Shown here piece by piece: positions 9,500 through 22,027 of a DNA stretch of 64,000 nt. The DNA lies in contig OX336393.1 of NCBI GenBank assembly GCA_946902985.2, positions 53,852,765-53,916,764 of the forward strand. Direction: 5' to 3'. The notes beneath the pieces were generated by a model. It ran no database searches. It saw only the letters and a program-made list of their open reading frames with translations, and had not been told where the DNA came from. The DNA is from Meconema thalassinum (Eukaryota; Arthropoda; Insecta; Orthoptera; Tettigoniidae). Positions within the stretch are counted from its first letter, which is position 1; every line of letters starts with the position of its first letter. The translations under genes were made by a program, and so were the position numbers.

Positions 9500-11697
9500 G
9501 ACAACGCCCCTTTACAGCATGTTTATTACTACAAGTAGACCATATAAGTTACACTGTTATTCAAGTATTTATATATGAACTGAATTGTCCTCGCAGAGGT
9601 GATCCTTGTAAATAAATATGACTGTACTTGTTTCTATGCTGAGAGTTATATTGCGGTCTCCATTCCCCAACATCCCAGCCAGAATCTCCTGTGCTTACTG
9701 CTTATTTAACATAGTACGGTGTGTATTTCATAATGTGAACTGTCGAGTAGTTAACATAATGGAAGAGCTTATTTCCAAAGTGACGTAAATCCATGAAATG
9801 CAAATCTTCGGAAATCTCGCTTTTCTTTCTTCGTATAATTAAATTCAGATAATATCTGAATATTTAATGTAATTTCAGTCATTACTTTTATGCACCTCCT
9901 GACACTGTGTTTAAAAAATCTCCTATCAATGGAAATGGTGGTAATCGTCTCTTGTAAGTTGGAGTAGGGACGATTTGGAAATTAATCATATATTAACATA
10001 CGGTTTGAGTGACATTTATGAACATTTAAATGGTGTAAACCCAACAAACACAAGCATATTCTTCAAAGTTAGCCATGGCATTGATTTATCACGTGATATC
10101 CAGAGAGCCATTGGATTGGTCAACATTTATATAAGACACATTGGAAATAAATACACGTTGGAGTTACGTTACTTTCCAATAAACTTTGTTTTTAGATCTC
10201 TGTTAATATGTGATATACGACGTATTGCGACTTAAAACCTTTGCTATACGTTGAGAGAATCTATAGCCTAAACTTGCTGATGAAAGAAAAAGTGAAGAAC
10301 CGTCAATTTTGAATTTACGTCACTTTGGAATTAATCTCTTCTTATGAATTGATATATTTTTGCACCTGCATTAGCATGTATTGTCTAACATTTGTAGTAT
10401 TCATTGTGAAGTCTGATTTGAAATCAATTATATATGTTACTAGCAGAAGTACCCGTTCTTCGAACGGTGTTCGTTGTTAACACCAGACATTATCAATTGA
10501 GCTACTGTTGCAATGGTTAGCGGGTTGTCATTCCTTCAAGTTTATCAGAACGACGTTAGTTTTCTGGGAATACCACACACACTGTTAATTTAAGGCCCTT
10601 AAAATGTAGTTTTTGGAGACACTTTATAGATTCTCGAATTTTGTGTCTAACATTGAGAAGCGCAACATATGCTTCGGTCGTCCTTCTAGGATAATTTTTA
10701 TATTTCGCCTATTTTAGCATGTATTGAGAAGTTTTTCTCTATATCCACCCTTCAACTGTATGAAAAGTACGGTGAAGAGTTTTATAAATGATTGGTGTAT
10801 TGACTCTCATGGTTACCATACCTAATTTTACGATGCACCAAGCATCCGAACACGAGTTATAGGCGACGGCTACATAAAGATACACAGAAAGACGGACAGA
10901 CGATTCTATTGTCTACAACATATTACCCAGATATCCAAATATGGGTATATCTACCACACAGTATCAAACAAAATCATCCTTACGATGAACCCGTTTGTCG
11001 CCAACAAAAAAAAAACTTAAAATGTGCTCTCAGACTAAATTTACCTAACATGTACTTCCTGACGTGAAATAGAATTGAAAGCCTTGTAGACGAAACGCAA
11101 TACACGTCACATAAAAACTGACCCTCTACGTTGTGTTAGGTCCTTATACACAGGAAGACCCCTTTTTATAAATTATAAAGGTTTGTGGTGCATGAAAATT
11201 CAGGTTATTTTGCCTCAAATTGCCCAAATTCCTAAAAGCCGCAAAAAATGCTGGTTCAATTCAAGAATTTTCGAAACTAATGTTGCTGTTTGGAGATATA
11301 ATAGACCTTCTGTACCATATGTCGAACGTGAAAATTGCATGAAAAATTCTAGGTACCCCTTGACCCCCTTAATTGCATAGATGAATTGTACAGTCTACGT
11401 TAGTTCCGTGATAACCTTATAGCCATTTGCAAACTTTCACAGAAATGTAAAAAATGGAGTGACATTGCTTCTTACAGAAATAGAAGGAAAGTTGTAAGTC
11501 ACCCCTTGAGATTTGCATTCCTTCATTAGTTTGTTAAATTAAATTAAATTAGTTTTCTGGGAATATTTCAGATACTGTTGGATTTAGAGCCTTATAATGT
11601 AGTTTTCGAGGACCCATTAGGGCCCCCGAGTTTTGTTTCTGGCACCGAGGGGATTTGTCTCGTCGTTGTACGCCATAATATAATACTAATAATAATA

Positions 11698-12471
11698 TAA
11701 TAGAGGGAGAAATTATAACACCTAATTTTTATATTTTTAATTCAGCCAATGACCATGTACTTCAGGACGGGTCAGGGAAGGGATATTATCAGAGAAAGAA
11801 GCATTCAATCTCGCATGAGCAAAATGGAAATGGCCTACCATTTAACTAAGGACATCTATAAGAAAAGGTCAATATCCTTCAACGAAAAAAAACTGAAACA
11901 TTACTGCAGTGTCATCCGTCCGGAGGTCTTGCATGCTTCTGAATGCCTCACGATGAACAAAAAAAAGGCTTGGTCGAGAAACTGGAGGCCAAAGAAAGAA
12001 AAAGTTTGAGATAGATATTGGGTTCCATCAAAGACAATGGGGAATACAGAAGACAGCATAACCATGAACTATATACTCATGTGGAGAAGATAAGTAACGT
12101 GATCCAGAAGAGAAGGACACCATTTTTTGGGCATGTGAAACGAATGAGCCCAGCGAGACTGACCAACCGCAACATAACTTACTTTCAGGAGAGGAAAACA
12201 AAATGGGCTTGGTTCATTGAACTGGATAAAGATCTAAAAGAAGTGGGGATTACAACAATAGACATTCAGGAGCGTGCCCCACTCAAAAGGAAATTTCAAG
12301 CTTGCAAAGATTTCCAAGAAAAACCGAAGCTGAAAACGGGAAAGATTTGGACCCAGGAACGGAAGGAAGTCCACCGAGAACGAATGCGGGCGTACTGGGC
12401 AAACATCAAAGCCAGTAGGAGACAGTTGGAATGACGCGGTCCATAGATGGCCTATACGAAATGAATGAACG
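11698..12471 (+). mobile_element. 5'-truncated LINE inserted in the Helitron-like element
   Basis: The insert interrupts the AT-rich microsatellite position of the Helitron body and is flanked by AATAATAT (about 11690 and 12472). It ends with GAAT-type short repeats (GAATGAACGAAT), as LINE tails often do. Only the ORF2 C-terminal part is present. Confidence 0.7.
11749..12434 (+). pseudogene. LINE ORF2 C-terminal region, frameshifted
   Basis: Two frames carry the reading. The first (11749-12009) has VIRPEVLHASECL, typical of the region after the reverse transcriptase. The second (12018-12434) has RRTPFFGHVKRM, a widespread LINE C-terminal motif. The frames switch near an A-run at 11959-11966, and a TAG in the second frame lies at about 12011. 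The same region of the same LINE type occurs on the minus strand at 23117-23690. Confidence 0.75.
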
Positions 12472-13159
12472 AATAATATGGGGATAGGAATATAATAGAC
12501 CCGTACCACACCTGCAGGTGTAAATCGCGTGAAAAAGTTCTAGAGTACCCCTTGATCCCCTTGTATTGATGAATTGTACGGCTTAATTTGGTTCCGTGAT
12601 AACCTTCTACCCGTTTGCAAACTTTCACACAAATGTAATTAAAGGAATTGCATTGCGTCTTACAGCAATATATGGACCTCGGAGAATCTGTTGCCATGGT
12701 TACTGGCTTGCATTCGTTCATTAGTTTATTAAATGAAATTAGTTTTCTGGGAATATCTCAAAAACGGTTGGTCTTAGGGCCTTAAAATGTGGTCTTCGGG
12801 TACCCGAGTTTTGTCTCTCACATTGAGGGGCTGAAAATCAGCTTTGTCTCGTCCTTCTAAGCCTATTTCAGCATGTTTTTAAGGGGGTAGGCCCCCTTTT
12901 ATGAGGGGTACGGAGAAGAGTTATATCAATGATAAGTGTCGTGCCTCTGATGGATATCTGTACCAAATTTTACGTTGATACACCCAGCCGTTCAAGAGTT
13001 ATAAGGGAACAAATTTGTCCACAGACGAACAAACAGACAAAAAAAAATATTTTCGCGCGCATCCGTCAAAAACAGTCTGAAACGCGTAAACAACTCAATT
13101 TTCCGTAGAAATTCAGAGAAAAACAGACAAACTTTCATTTTTATATATAGAGAGATATA

Positions 13160-13710
13160 CTGCACCGCTCGGTGTTGACAGTGTTTTATTGCACAAATTT
13201 AGGTTTCTCTCGCTAACCGTTGGAGATATACGAAAAGTGATAAGGACCTTTCGGATAGAAAATTAAATGTTAAAGCTCATGTATGCCATCGAATGTTTGC
13301 TATTTCTTAGCGTTCTCTTTTTATTTGAAATGGAAATATGAAATTTTGAAACCAAAGTGTGTAGTGACGTCACAAATGTCGGTTTTACTCGCTAACCGTT
13401 GGAGATAGACGAAAAGTGATAAGGACCTATTGGATAGGAAATTACTTTTCAATGTTCGTATGTGCCATCAAAAGTTTGCTATTTCCTACCGTTATCTTTT
13501 TATTTGATATAAAAATATGAATTTTGAAACCATAGGGTGTAGTGACGTCACTAAAATGGTCGCCATATTTTAAAAGTGCAAAATTTCGAAATCAAAAGTA
13601 TCCTATATGTAAACCTGGTAAATCAGCTACATCCATGCAAAATTTCATTTAAATCGGACCAGTGGTTCTTGCGTTATTGAGTAACAGACAGACAGACAGA
13701 CAGACAGACA
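13160..13710. repeat. Dispersed repeat with internal 180-bp duplication, CRE palindromes and a GACA microsatellite
   Basis: CTCGCTAACCGTTGGAGATA occurs near 13208 and again 180 bp later. Each half ends with the perfect palindrome TGACGTCA (13365-13372, 13543-13550). The unit closes with ATTGAGTAACAGACAGACAG and a (CAGA)n run at 13685-13710. It lies directly between the Helitron-like element and the first family B copy. No coding region. Confidence 0.75.
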
Positions 13711-13726
13711 CACACCATCTCATTTT

Positions 13727-15247
13727 TAGCCTATTTTCAATTTTGAAAAAATAGGCTTATGAGATCACCTTTTGTCCGTGTGTGTGTGTGTGTGTGTGAT
13801 TCGTGTGTGTGTGTCCCCCCCCCAAATAAAATCTAAACGGCAGGAGCGATTTCAATGAAACTCGGAAAGTTCATAGCACTATTCCCGGCGACCTCGACCG
13901 GGCCGTTCAAATTTTGTTACGTCTCACAAATCCAACATGGCGGCTGTGCGAAATATTTCACCAGCATTCAATATCTCCAAAACTATTGCCGATATTAATC
14001 TGACATTTTCTATGGTGATAGAGGGAACTACTATAAGTTCACTTATGTGACTTTTGAAAACCTGGTAACTACAAAACCAACATGGAGGCCTAGCGAATTT
14101 GCGACTTTTAAATAAACGTTTCTCGTGATTTGACCAACCAAACGCAATGAAACTTGGTACAGTATATGTCTATATACATTGTAATGCACCGACATCTAAC
14201 TTCGTTCAATTGTTTACATAATCACAAGATGGCGGATGTGCGAAATATTTCACCGGCATTCTATATCTCTGAAACTATTAGCGGTATCTCCCTAAAATTT
14301 TGTACAGAGATAAAGGGCACTACTGGAGGTCCATCTATAAGACTTTCAAAAACCGGTTAACTACAAAACGAACATGGCGGCCAAGCGATTTTGAAAATTT
14401 TAAATAGACCTTTCTCGCGATTTAATGTTCCAAGCGCACTGAAACCTGGTACAGGAAATATTTATACACATTGTAATCCACTGGTATCTAATTTAGTTCA
14501 ATTGTTTACATAACCTCAAGATGGCGGCAGTGCGAATTTTAAAATTAAGTTTTTATTTCTTGTGATGTAGTCATGCGATCGAAGTGAAAGTTTGAATAAT
14601 GAACCTACGCAATAATTTTCCTTTAATGGTACATGACTCTATGGCCTATACATTTAACAATCCAACATGGCGACCATCCGAAATATTTAGACGATACTGA
14701 ATATCTACGAATCTATTTTAGCAATCAAACTGCATTTTTTTAATGTTCATAGGGGCTATGAACTTAAGTTCACCTATAGGACTTTAAATAACCTGGTGAT
14801 CACAAATCAAACATGGCGGTGACGCGAATTATAAATATTCACATGGTCGTTTCTCGCAATTCAACCATCCGAGTGCAGTGAATCTTGGTACAGTAAATCC
14901 TTATACGAATGTTAATCCACTGGCATCTAATTTATTTCAATTGTTTCCATAACCTCAAGATGGCAGCTGTGAAAAATTTTAAAATCTCCTTATTTTTTCT
15001 TGTGTCCTTATTATGCGATTGAAGTTTGAATACTACACGTTCACAATAATCTGCATGTAACAGTACATAACTCTAGGACCTACCTATATAAAATCCAACA
15101 TGGCGACCATCCGAAATATTTAGTTGGTTCTTAATATCTTCGAATCTATTACAGCAATCAAACAGAAATTGTGTGTGTTGATAGTGGCAATTAACATAAG
15201 TAGGATATATGAAAATAGGCTGTATAGTTCTTCACGGAACTTCTTGT
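13727..15247 (+). mobile_element. Family B modular element, copy 1
   Basis: It begins TAGCCTATTTTCAATTTTGA, where the first 30 bases form a hairpin. It ends with a second small hairpin, TAGTTCTTCACGGAAC, and then TTCTTGT. GAAAATAGGCT just before that end is the inverted copy of the start. The interior consists of ~146-bp half-modules, each with a motif of the type AACATGGCGG or AAGATGGCGG, at 13937, 14082, 14229, 14374, 14521, 14667, 14812, 14960 and 15100. It has no target duplication and no coding potential. Lack of duplication and T on both sides fit Helitron2/Helentron-type insertion (inference). Confidence 0.8.
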
Positions 15248-15318
15248 TTATTTTGCATTTTCTTGCTATTTTTTGGTAAATGAATGCCTTGCCCTAGTGA
15301 TAACTAATATATGATTTT

Positions 15319-16822
15319 TAGCCTATTTTCAATTTTGAAAAAAATAGGCTTATGAGATCACCTTTTGTCCGTGTGTGTGTGCGTGTGTGTGTGTGAGGTG
15401 TGTGTGGGTCCCCCCCTAATAAAATCTGAACGGCTGGAGCTATTTCAATGAACCTCGGTAAGTTCATAGCACTATTTCCGGCGACCTCGACCGTGCCCTT
15501 CAAATTTTGTTACGTCTCACCAATCCAACATGGCGGCTGTGCGAAATATTCCACTAGCATTCTATATCTCCGAAACTATTACCAATATCGCCCTGAAATT
15601 GTGTACGGTGATAAAGGGCACTACCAGAAGTTCACCTTTTGGACTTTCAAAAACCTGGTGTCTACAAAATCAACATGGCGGTCAAGCGAAGTTGAGACTT
15701 TTAAATAGACTTTTCTCGCGATTTAGCTATCCAAACGTAATGAAACTTGGTACAGCAAATGTTTATACACATTGTAATGCACTGGAGTCTAATTTAGTTC
15801 AATTGTTTACATAACCTCAAAATGGCGGCTGTGCGAAATATTTCAGTGACATTCTATATCTCCGAAACTATTACAGATATCACCCTGCAATTTTGTACGG
15901 TGATAAAGGGTACTGATACAAGTTTACCTATGTATATTTCATAAACCTGTAAAATACAAAACGAACATGGCGACCAAGCGAATTTGAAATATTTTAATAG
16001 ACTTTTCTCGTCATTTAATTCTCTGAGCGCAGTAAAATGTGGTACAGTAATAGATTATGCAGATTGTAATGCACTCCCATCTAATTTAATTCAATTGTTT
16101 ACATAACGTCAAGATGGCGGCTGTGCGAAATTTTAAAATTAAGTTTTTATTTCTTGTGTCATAATCATGCGATCGAAGTGAAAGTTTGAATAATGAACCT
16201 AGGCAATAATTGTCTTTGAATGGTACATAACTCAATGGCCTATACATATGACAATCCTAAATGGCGAGCTTCCGAAATATTTAGACGGTTCTCAATATCT
16301 ATGAATCTTTTACAGCAACCAAACTGATTTTTTTATGTTCATAGAGACTATGAACATATGTTCACCTATAGGACTTCAGTAACCTGGTGAGCACAAATCC
16401 AACATGGCGGCGACGCGAAGTATAAATATTTAAATGGACGTTTCTCGCGAAATAACTATCCGAGTGCCGTGAAACTTTGCACGTTAAATGCTTATACAAT
16501 TGTTGATCCACTGGCATCTAATTTATTTCAATTGTTTTCATAATCACAAGATGGCTGCTGTGAGTAATTTTAAAATCTCGTTTTTACTTCTTGTGTTCTA
16601 ATCATGCGATTGAAGTTTGAATACCACACGTACACAGTAATATTAATGTAATATTACAAAAATAAAAATCCAACCTTGCGACAATCTGAAATATTTAGAC
16701 GGTTCTCAATATCTACGAATCTGTTACAGCAATTAAACTGAAATTTTGTGTGTTGATAGTGGCAATTAACATAAGTAGGATATATGAAAATAGGCTGTAT
16801 AGTTCTTCACGGAACTACTTGT
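15319..16822 (+). mobile_element. Family B modular element, copy 2
   Basis: Same ends and same module order as copy 1; the two copies are separated by 71 bp. ATGGCG-type motifs fall at 15530, 15675, 15822, 15967, 16114, 16261, 16404 and 16551, with a decayed ninth near 16675. A GTGTGTG run follows the start, as in all copies. Confidence 0.82.
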
Positions 16823-16979
16823 TATATATTAGTATGATGTATTTATTTTAGCAACACTGGTTAGTAGTTGTGGTTTCGACAGTTGATGAACATCGTGATC
16901 ATCAGTCGCGTGTACTTGAGTGTGTATGGAATCTGTGTCAATGTGATGGCTGTATCGGTGTGTGTATATATAATTCAGG

Positions 16980-17215
16980 TGAGGATTGAGAAGGAAGCGG
17001 CTGTGGCCTTAACTAAGGAACTATCCCTGGAGTGGAAGTGGGAAAGCCCCTTCCAGGATGATTGAGGTATGAATCGAAGACGCCTCTTGTTGGTTCTGCC
17101 AACGAGGCTGAATGAACCCCGTTCCAGCCCTCCGACAGGGGTGCGTGGAGGATTAAATACGACAAACCGTTGTTGCACGTTAAAGATCATCTTCAGAGCA
17201 AACATCGAGAATCGT
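16980..17215 (-). mobile_element. SINE relic, minus strand
   Basis: Read on the minus strand it has GAGGGCTGGAACGGGG, then a decayed B-box region (CGATTCATACCTCA), TTTCCCACTTCCACTCCAGG and TTAGTTAAGGCCACAGCCGC. These blocks match, in order, the composite SINE at 19171. It is diverged and lacks clear ends. Confidence 0.6.
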
Positions 17216-17485
17216 AGCGTATGCTACCCATATTAGTTTAAAGAAACTATCATCATATTCGTTCAGCCCCTAAGGAGCACCTGGAAACATTAAATAGCAC
17301 TGGAATTCTACATCTTCTTGAACTTCTTATTCGCCCAACATTTCTACATTTTTTCACTCTGGGGCTGCCGTTTTTTTTTTTTTTAGTGTCCATGAGTTTT
17401 GGAGTTTAAAGCTTTTCTCGCATGGATTCTTGGGTGAAAATTTGTGGCTGTTGATCTTTTGTCCGTATGTAGTCGTTGTTGTAGC

Positions 17486-17519
17486 CATTATTATTATTAT
17501 TATTATTATTACTATTATT
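17486..17519. repeat. (ATT)n microsatellite
   Basis: About ten ATT units with one interruption (ACT). The flanking sequence 17216-19170 has no supported gene; the ORFs there are AT-rich or pyrimidine-rich chance frames. Confidence 0.85.
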
Positions 17520-17650
17520 TTAATTTGTTATGAATACTCTCTGCACGGTCTTAACTACTCTTTACTTACTTGTGTGCAATGTAAATTCCTTTTGACAGAA
17601 ATATTGTCAATGGCTATTGATCCTGACGCATTTTCAATTCTTGAAAGTGA

Positions 17651-18335
17651 ACAAAAATTTGATTCTTTTCAGTTGTTCAACACGATTGTACCCAAATGAG
17701 ATCGTCAATATTTGTTAGTTGTAGTCTATGTGATGTTTTGTTATGATACTGGAAGTGGTGATTGACCTCTGGAATTTGCATGTTTGGAGTGAATATATGG
17801 TTGTTGTAAATGATCAATTCAGTTTGCATTGTACAGGCTACTTATCTTGCGCGGTCCTGTTGAGAGCAGTTAACTTGGTCACTGTCTGCACTCGACTGAG
17901 GGGAAATTCCTGTGTGTAAGGGTCCCTTATCTCGTTGGGATATTCACCCTCTCGCATTCCTAAGTGCTACGTGTTTCTCGTACAGATGTACCTGCAAGTT
18001 GCCAAGTCTAGTCTCTCTAATGTGGTGTATGTTACTGTATTCAGGATAATCTTCAAATATTGAAGACCTGGTTTCAAACACTCCACGCATAAGCTGACAA
18101 GCCCTCTCTAAGCGCAAACGGTCTAATGAGAATATCCCGGCACCTTTAATACTGCCGTTAATACCAGCCTAGGTTTAATGAAGAAAATGATACATCATTC
18201 ATACTGATCCAGTAAATGTTTCCCTTATTGATCCCTTATCTAGCTAGGCTACATCATGCATTTTTTCTGGATAAGGAAATAACCCATCTCATTTGGGTAC
18301 AATCGTGTTGAACAACTAAAAAGCATCAAACTTTT
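17651..18335. repeat. Inverted repeat pair, ~53-bp arms, 0.58-kb spacing
   Basis: GTTGTTCAACACGATTGTAC and the adjoining CCAAATGAGAT at about 17673-17703 recur in reverse complement at about 18285-18317. The outer parts are more diverged. The ends do not look like a standard TIR because the match does not stop at a recognisable target duplication. It could be two copies of one repeat in opposite orientation. Confidence 0.6.
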
Positions 18336-19170
18336 GTTTACTAAGGCAACATTGAAAGATGGCTTCAAACACCATAAAATTCTTGAAAGTTCACAAATTT
18401 TGCAAATGGTTTTGAATACTTTTTGGTTAGAACAGACGTGTGCCTCCTATAACAACAGTTCTCTCTTACTTTCCACTTCACTGCACTCCAATATTCTATT
18501 CCAAGGTACCTGTGCAAGTACGAGGCAATATTTCCATGTCCGGTTAAAATATTGGTGTCATGTTTGGTGTTAGGTTAATACTAGTTTCTAGTCTGCCTGC
18601 AACTGTTGCAATGGATTCCTTTGTAATAGTGCCTTTTGAAGTGTCTTCCCAATTATATTATTATCATTATCATTGTTTCAACCACCTATGGACTGAGATT
18701 ACATATCCTCCATCAATTTTGCAAGTTCTCTCCTCCCCCTCCCTCTCTCTCTTCACTTTCACCAGTTCTTCTTCATCTTTTGACTTGTTCGTACTCGTTC
18801 TTATTGCCGAGAATACTCTGTTCCTAGTGGTTTATGTCACCGGAAAGGTTCTTTCACTCTCAAACTTTCCTTCTGAACATTTCTCTGTTTGCTATGTCTT
18901 CTGTCTTATCACACACTTTTCTAAATCTGGGAGGGCATGGGACTTGCATCTTTCTGTTGTCCTGGAAGGTGAGACTCCTGTTGGTGACCTTTCTCGTCCC
19001 ATCTTTCTAACATGCCAATTGAAAGCTAGTCTCCTTTTCATTGTGGTAGTGATATTATTATTATTGTTAATACTATTATGTATATTACCGCATTTAACTC
19101 TTAATTTATTAACAGAATTCTTTTCACTCGATCAATCGATGAGCTTAATAAAAAAGTAATAATTATGTAG

Positions 19171-19430
19171 TCGCCTCCGTAGCGTAGCGGCTAGCATGGT
19201 TAGCTGCCTCCCCGGAGGTGCTGGGTTCGATTCCCGGCTCTGCCACGAAATTTGAAAAGTGGTATGAGGACTGGAACGGGATCTACTCAGCCTCGGGTGG
19301 TCCAAATGAGTAGAGGGGGTTCGATTCCCACCTCAGCCATTCTCGAAGTGGTTTTCCGTGGTTTCCCACTTCGTCTTCGGGCAAATGCTGGGATGGTACT
19401 GTACCCGATAATCCGGAAAGGATCCTGTTG
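19171..19430 (+). mobile_element. Composite SINE with two B-box regions
   Basis: The tRNA-like head is CGCCTCCGTAGCGTAGCGGC, with B-box GGGTTCGATTCCCGG at about 19224. After a linker (GAGGACTGGAACGGGATC) a second B-box-like block, GGTTCGATTCCCACCTC, begins at about 19319. This is joined to the TGGTTTTCCGTGGTTTCCCA body common to the SINEs here. So a complete head is fused to the body of another SINE. The 3' limit is uncertain; I found no target duplication. Confidence 0.72.
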
Positions 19431-22027
19431 GAATATCCATTGCCCCCGCTGGATTGCCTATTTCTAATAGCTCCGGCAAATACTACATTAGAAATCGCTT
19501 CCAACATGGCCTTTAGGGATTTACATACAGCAGTTACAAGAATATTGTGGATCAACAACCAACTACACGGGGCACTCACCTTTACTTACCTCTCTCGGGG
19601 ACTGGGAATTCAGCTTCGCCTACAATACATCCACAATACTCTTCTCCTTATATTTAAAATGAATCACACTCCAACAACTATGGAAAACAAACTGAATAAC
19701 ATTTATTAACAATAGTGTAAACTAATCTAGTATAAACAAAATAACAATAAACTAATTTAACAATAGAAATTAAAATAAAAACACGCAATCATTCACACTT
19801 GCTTTCAACACTACATCTTACTACAATGCTGTATTAAAAATTATGAGTATAAATCTTGGCTTGTTCTAGGCCTACACTGAGTAAAAATAAAACCGTTTAA
19901 TGAAGTCTCTTACATTCGTGGCATTCCAGACATCTGGTTTCACTCACAAGCTTGCGTTTGTAGAACGCACGTGCGCTGGTCTTGTTTCATCAATGAAACC
20001 TCAGCACCACGCCGCACTCGAAACCGTTTTTACAATTTATATAGAAGGCGGTGAGTGTACACCTGTTCATATTATGTCATCGCTCTCCAATGCTAACAGT
20101 GAATTATTCTCGCTAGCCCACATAGAGACTGCTTGTGTGTGCGTTTATGAAAACACGTAAAAATTAACATTTAAAACTTGCAAAAATTCACATAACTACT
20201 CTGTTTCTTAAACAAACATTCTAAAAATTTGTATACACTTTTCATTCGCACCCCGTAATTGTTCATGACCAATTCGGTTCCACATTTACTCTTAACAGTG
20301 AATAATTATTCATACCAAAAACATCCGCTCATAAAACACACGCTATTTCAAAACAATTGACTAATAAGTCCTACTAAATTATTTAACTAATTAAATCATT
20401 AAAAAATATTTACATGTAATATGTTCATAATAATATCCATTATTTAGTGCTGCTAACGCGACACTTTCGAGATTCTGGCTTCTCGGTTACAATACAATTC
20501 TCAACTAAACTATATACAATGGTTTTTCACATAATCCTTCTCTAACGTTCCGTAGTTTTGCTATACTGCTTACACATCGTCTTATATAGGATTCATTACA
20601 TTGTCGGTATAATACAGTCGACTAATGAAAGTTAACTGTACGTAATTACATAACTTCGGGTTTAATAAAATATAATAACAGTATTATAGACATGAGTAGA
20701 CAACCTTTCTCAAGTTGTATTTCCACTGAAACCCTCCTGTTAACACAGCTAAATCGTTAATTCACAAGAACTGGACTACTTGTATACAACGGCTCTTATC
20801 ATGATCCATGCCTTCTTATCAAAGAACAACAATACTTTGACTTCCTTAAAATGCGGAACTCCCTCGCATGAGCACTACATAGCTCTACAAATCCTCATAT
20901 AACAGTATATATGGCATAAACAATTATCATCTACTATGTTAAACAATAAATAAAAGGATTAATTGTTATTAACATATCTTATGTAGGAACTTCTCTCAAA
21001 TAATTGCATGACCCTCAGTATCATTACACATGATTACTGGACTACAATTATACATGATTAAGTTCTTCAAACGAAACTTCCAATTGTAATGAACGATATT
21101 AGACAGTCGTGATTAGCCTCCTAAAGTTTACTCCACAACAAGATAATTAACTGTTAACTCGTCTGTCGCAAATACATTTAATAAAATACTACTCCTGTCT
21201 CACCTCACTTGTCAAGCTTTAAATTGTTTATCGTTGTAATATCATGTCGACAAAATGACGTGATGTTACACAAATAGGATAAAATAACACACATGTTATT
21301 TATAGTGTCAGATAGAATTCAATCCTGACCGGGATAAACTAGCTTTGAATTCCTAGCCAAAGATTTGAATAATCTTCTATCAAAAGGTATTTCCTCTAGC
21401 ATATTAAATGAACAAAGCTCTTAGCTTTACAAATAATAAAAAGGTTTGTCAATGTCGTAATGTTTTTCCACTCTACACAAAGAATGTTCATAGGGACTAA
21501 GACTTCGGTCTTATCAAGCGATTAGTATTTCTTAGATCGTCGATAGTTTATGTTCAATAATGATATACCAATATCATTCGATGTTTCTTCTGTTCTTGAA
21601 ATTAAATGTTGTTACATTAACGTGCTCAAATTAAATTTAATAAGAATTTAATTTGAATGTTGGGTGATGTACAAAGGCTTCATGTAGCTCCAATTATGAT
21701 ATAATTATGTTGAGTAGGACTTGAAAATATGGTAGCAGTTGGGATTCGAGCCGTATCTCATGCTGTTACACGTAATTCCTCAACAGTGCCTGGTTAGTGA
21801 TCCCTTGACATAGCCAGGGACGGTGATCGGGTCTCCTCTAAGTTGCTCCAAACGATACGATATGGTCTTCTTTCTTTATTCGTGTCAGAAGTATCAACTT
21901 TACAAACAAATATTTAAAGAAGAATGTGAATAATGAATACCGGCTACCATACAGGTATATTATACAAACAAATCACATATTAAGCAACAAAGTTAAGAGC
22001 TAGATGATTTTTGCCCAGTATTGGGCG
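19431..22027. other. AT-rich intron sequence, no recognised gene
   Basis: 2.6 kb of AT-rich DNA. The longest frames are under 100 codons and resemble nothing I know. No terminal repeats or tandem repeats stood out on reading. Confidence 0.5.

Larger units (their letters stand above)
10440..13155 (-). mobile_element. Helitron-like element, complete, with nested LINE tail
   Basis: On the minus strand it begins TCTCTCTATATATAAAAATG after host A (13156). It ends with the hairpin CCGTTCGAAGAACGG, a short spacer GTACTTCTG, and CTAG (plus-strand 10440-10443) followed by host T. A TC start, a 3' hairpin, a CTRR end and an A/T insertion site are the Helitron signature. It is non-autonomous: no Rep/helicase frame. 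The body contains three diverged copies of one module, near 12738-12833, 11551-11660 and 10557-10665. It is the same family as the tandem array from 43311. Confidence 0.82.

Noticed and set aside
13685..13710. CRISPR-like short repeats
   Set aside because: GACA and similar runs are microsatellites; no spaced repeats with unique spacers exist, and the sequence is eukaryotic.
18560..19159. 199-codon hydrophobic frame
   Set aside because: Pyrimidine-rich, with no signal of a known family, no splice context, and a codon pattern dominated by TCT/CTC/TTT runs.
19900..20160. 86-codon frame in the AT-rich intron
   Set aside because: Looks slightly protein-like but matches nothing I recognise and lacks any supporting context.
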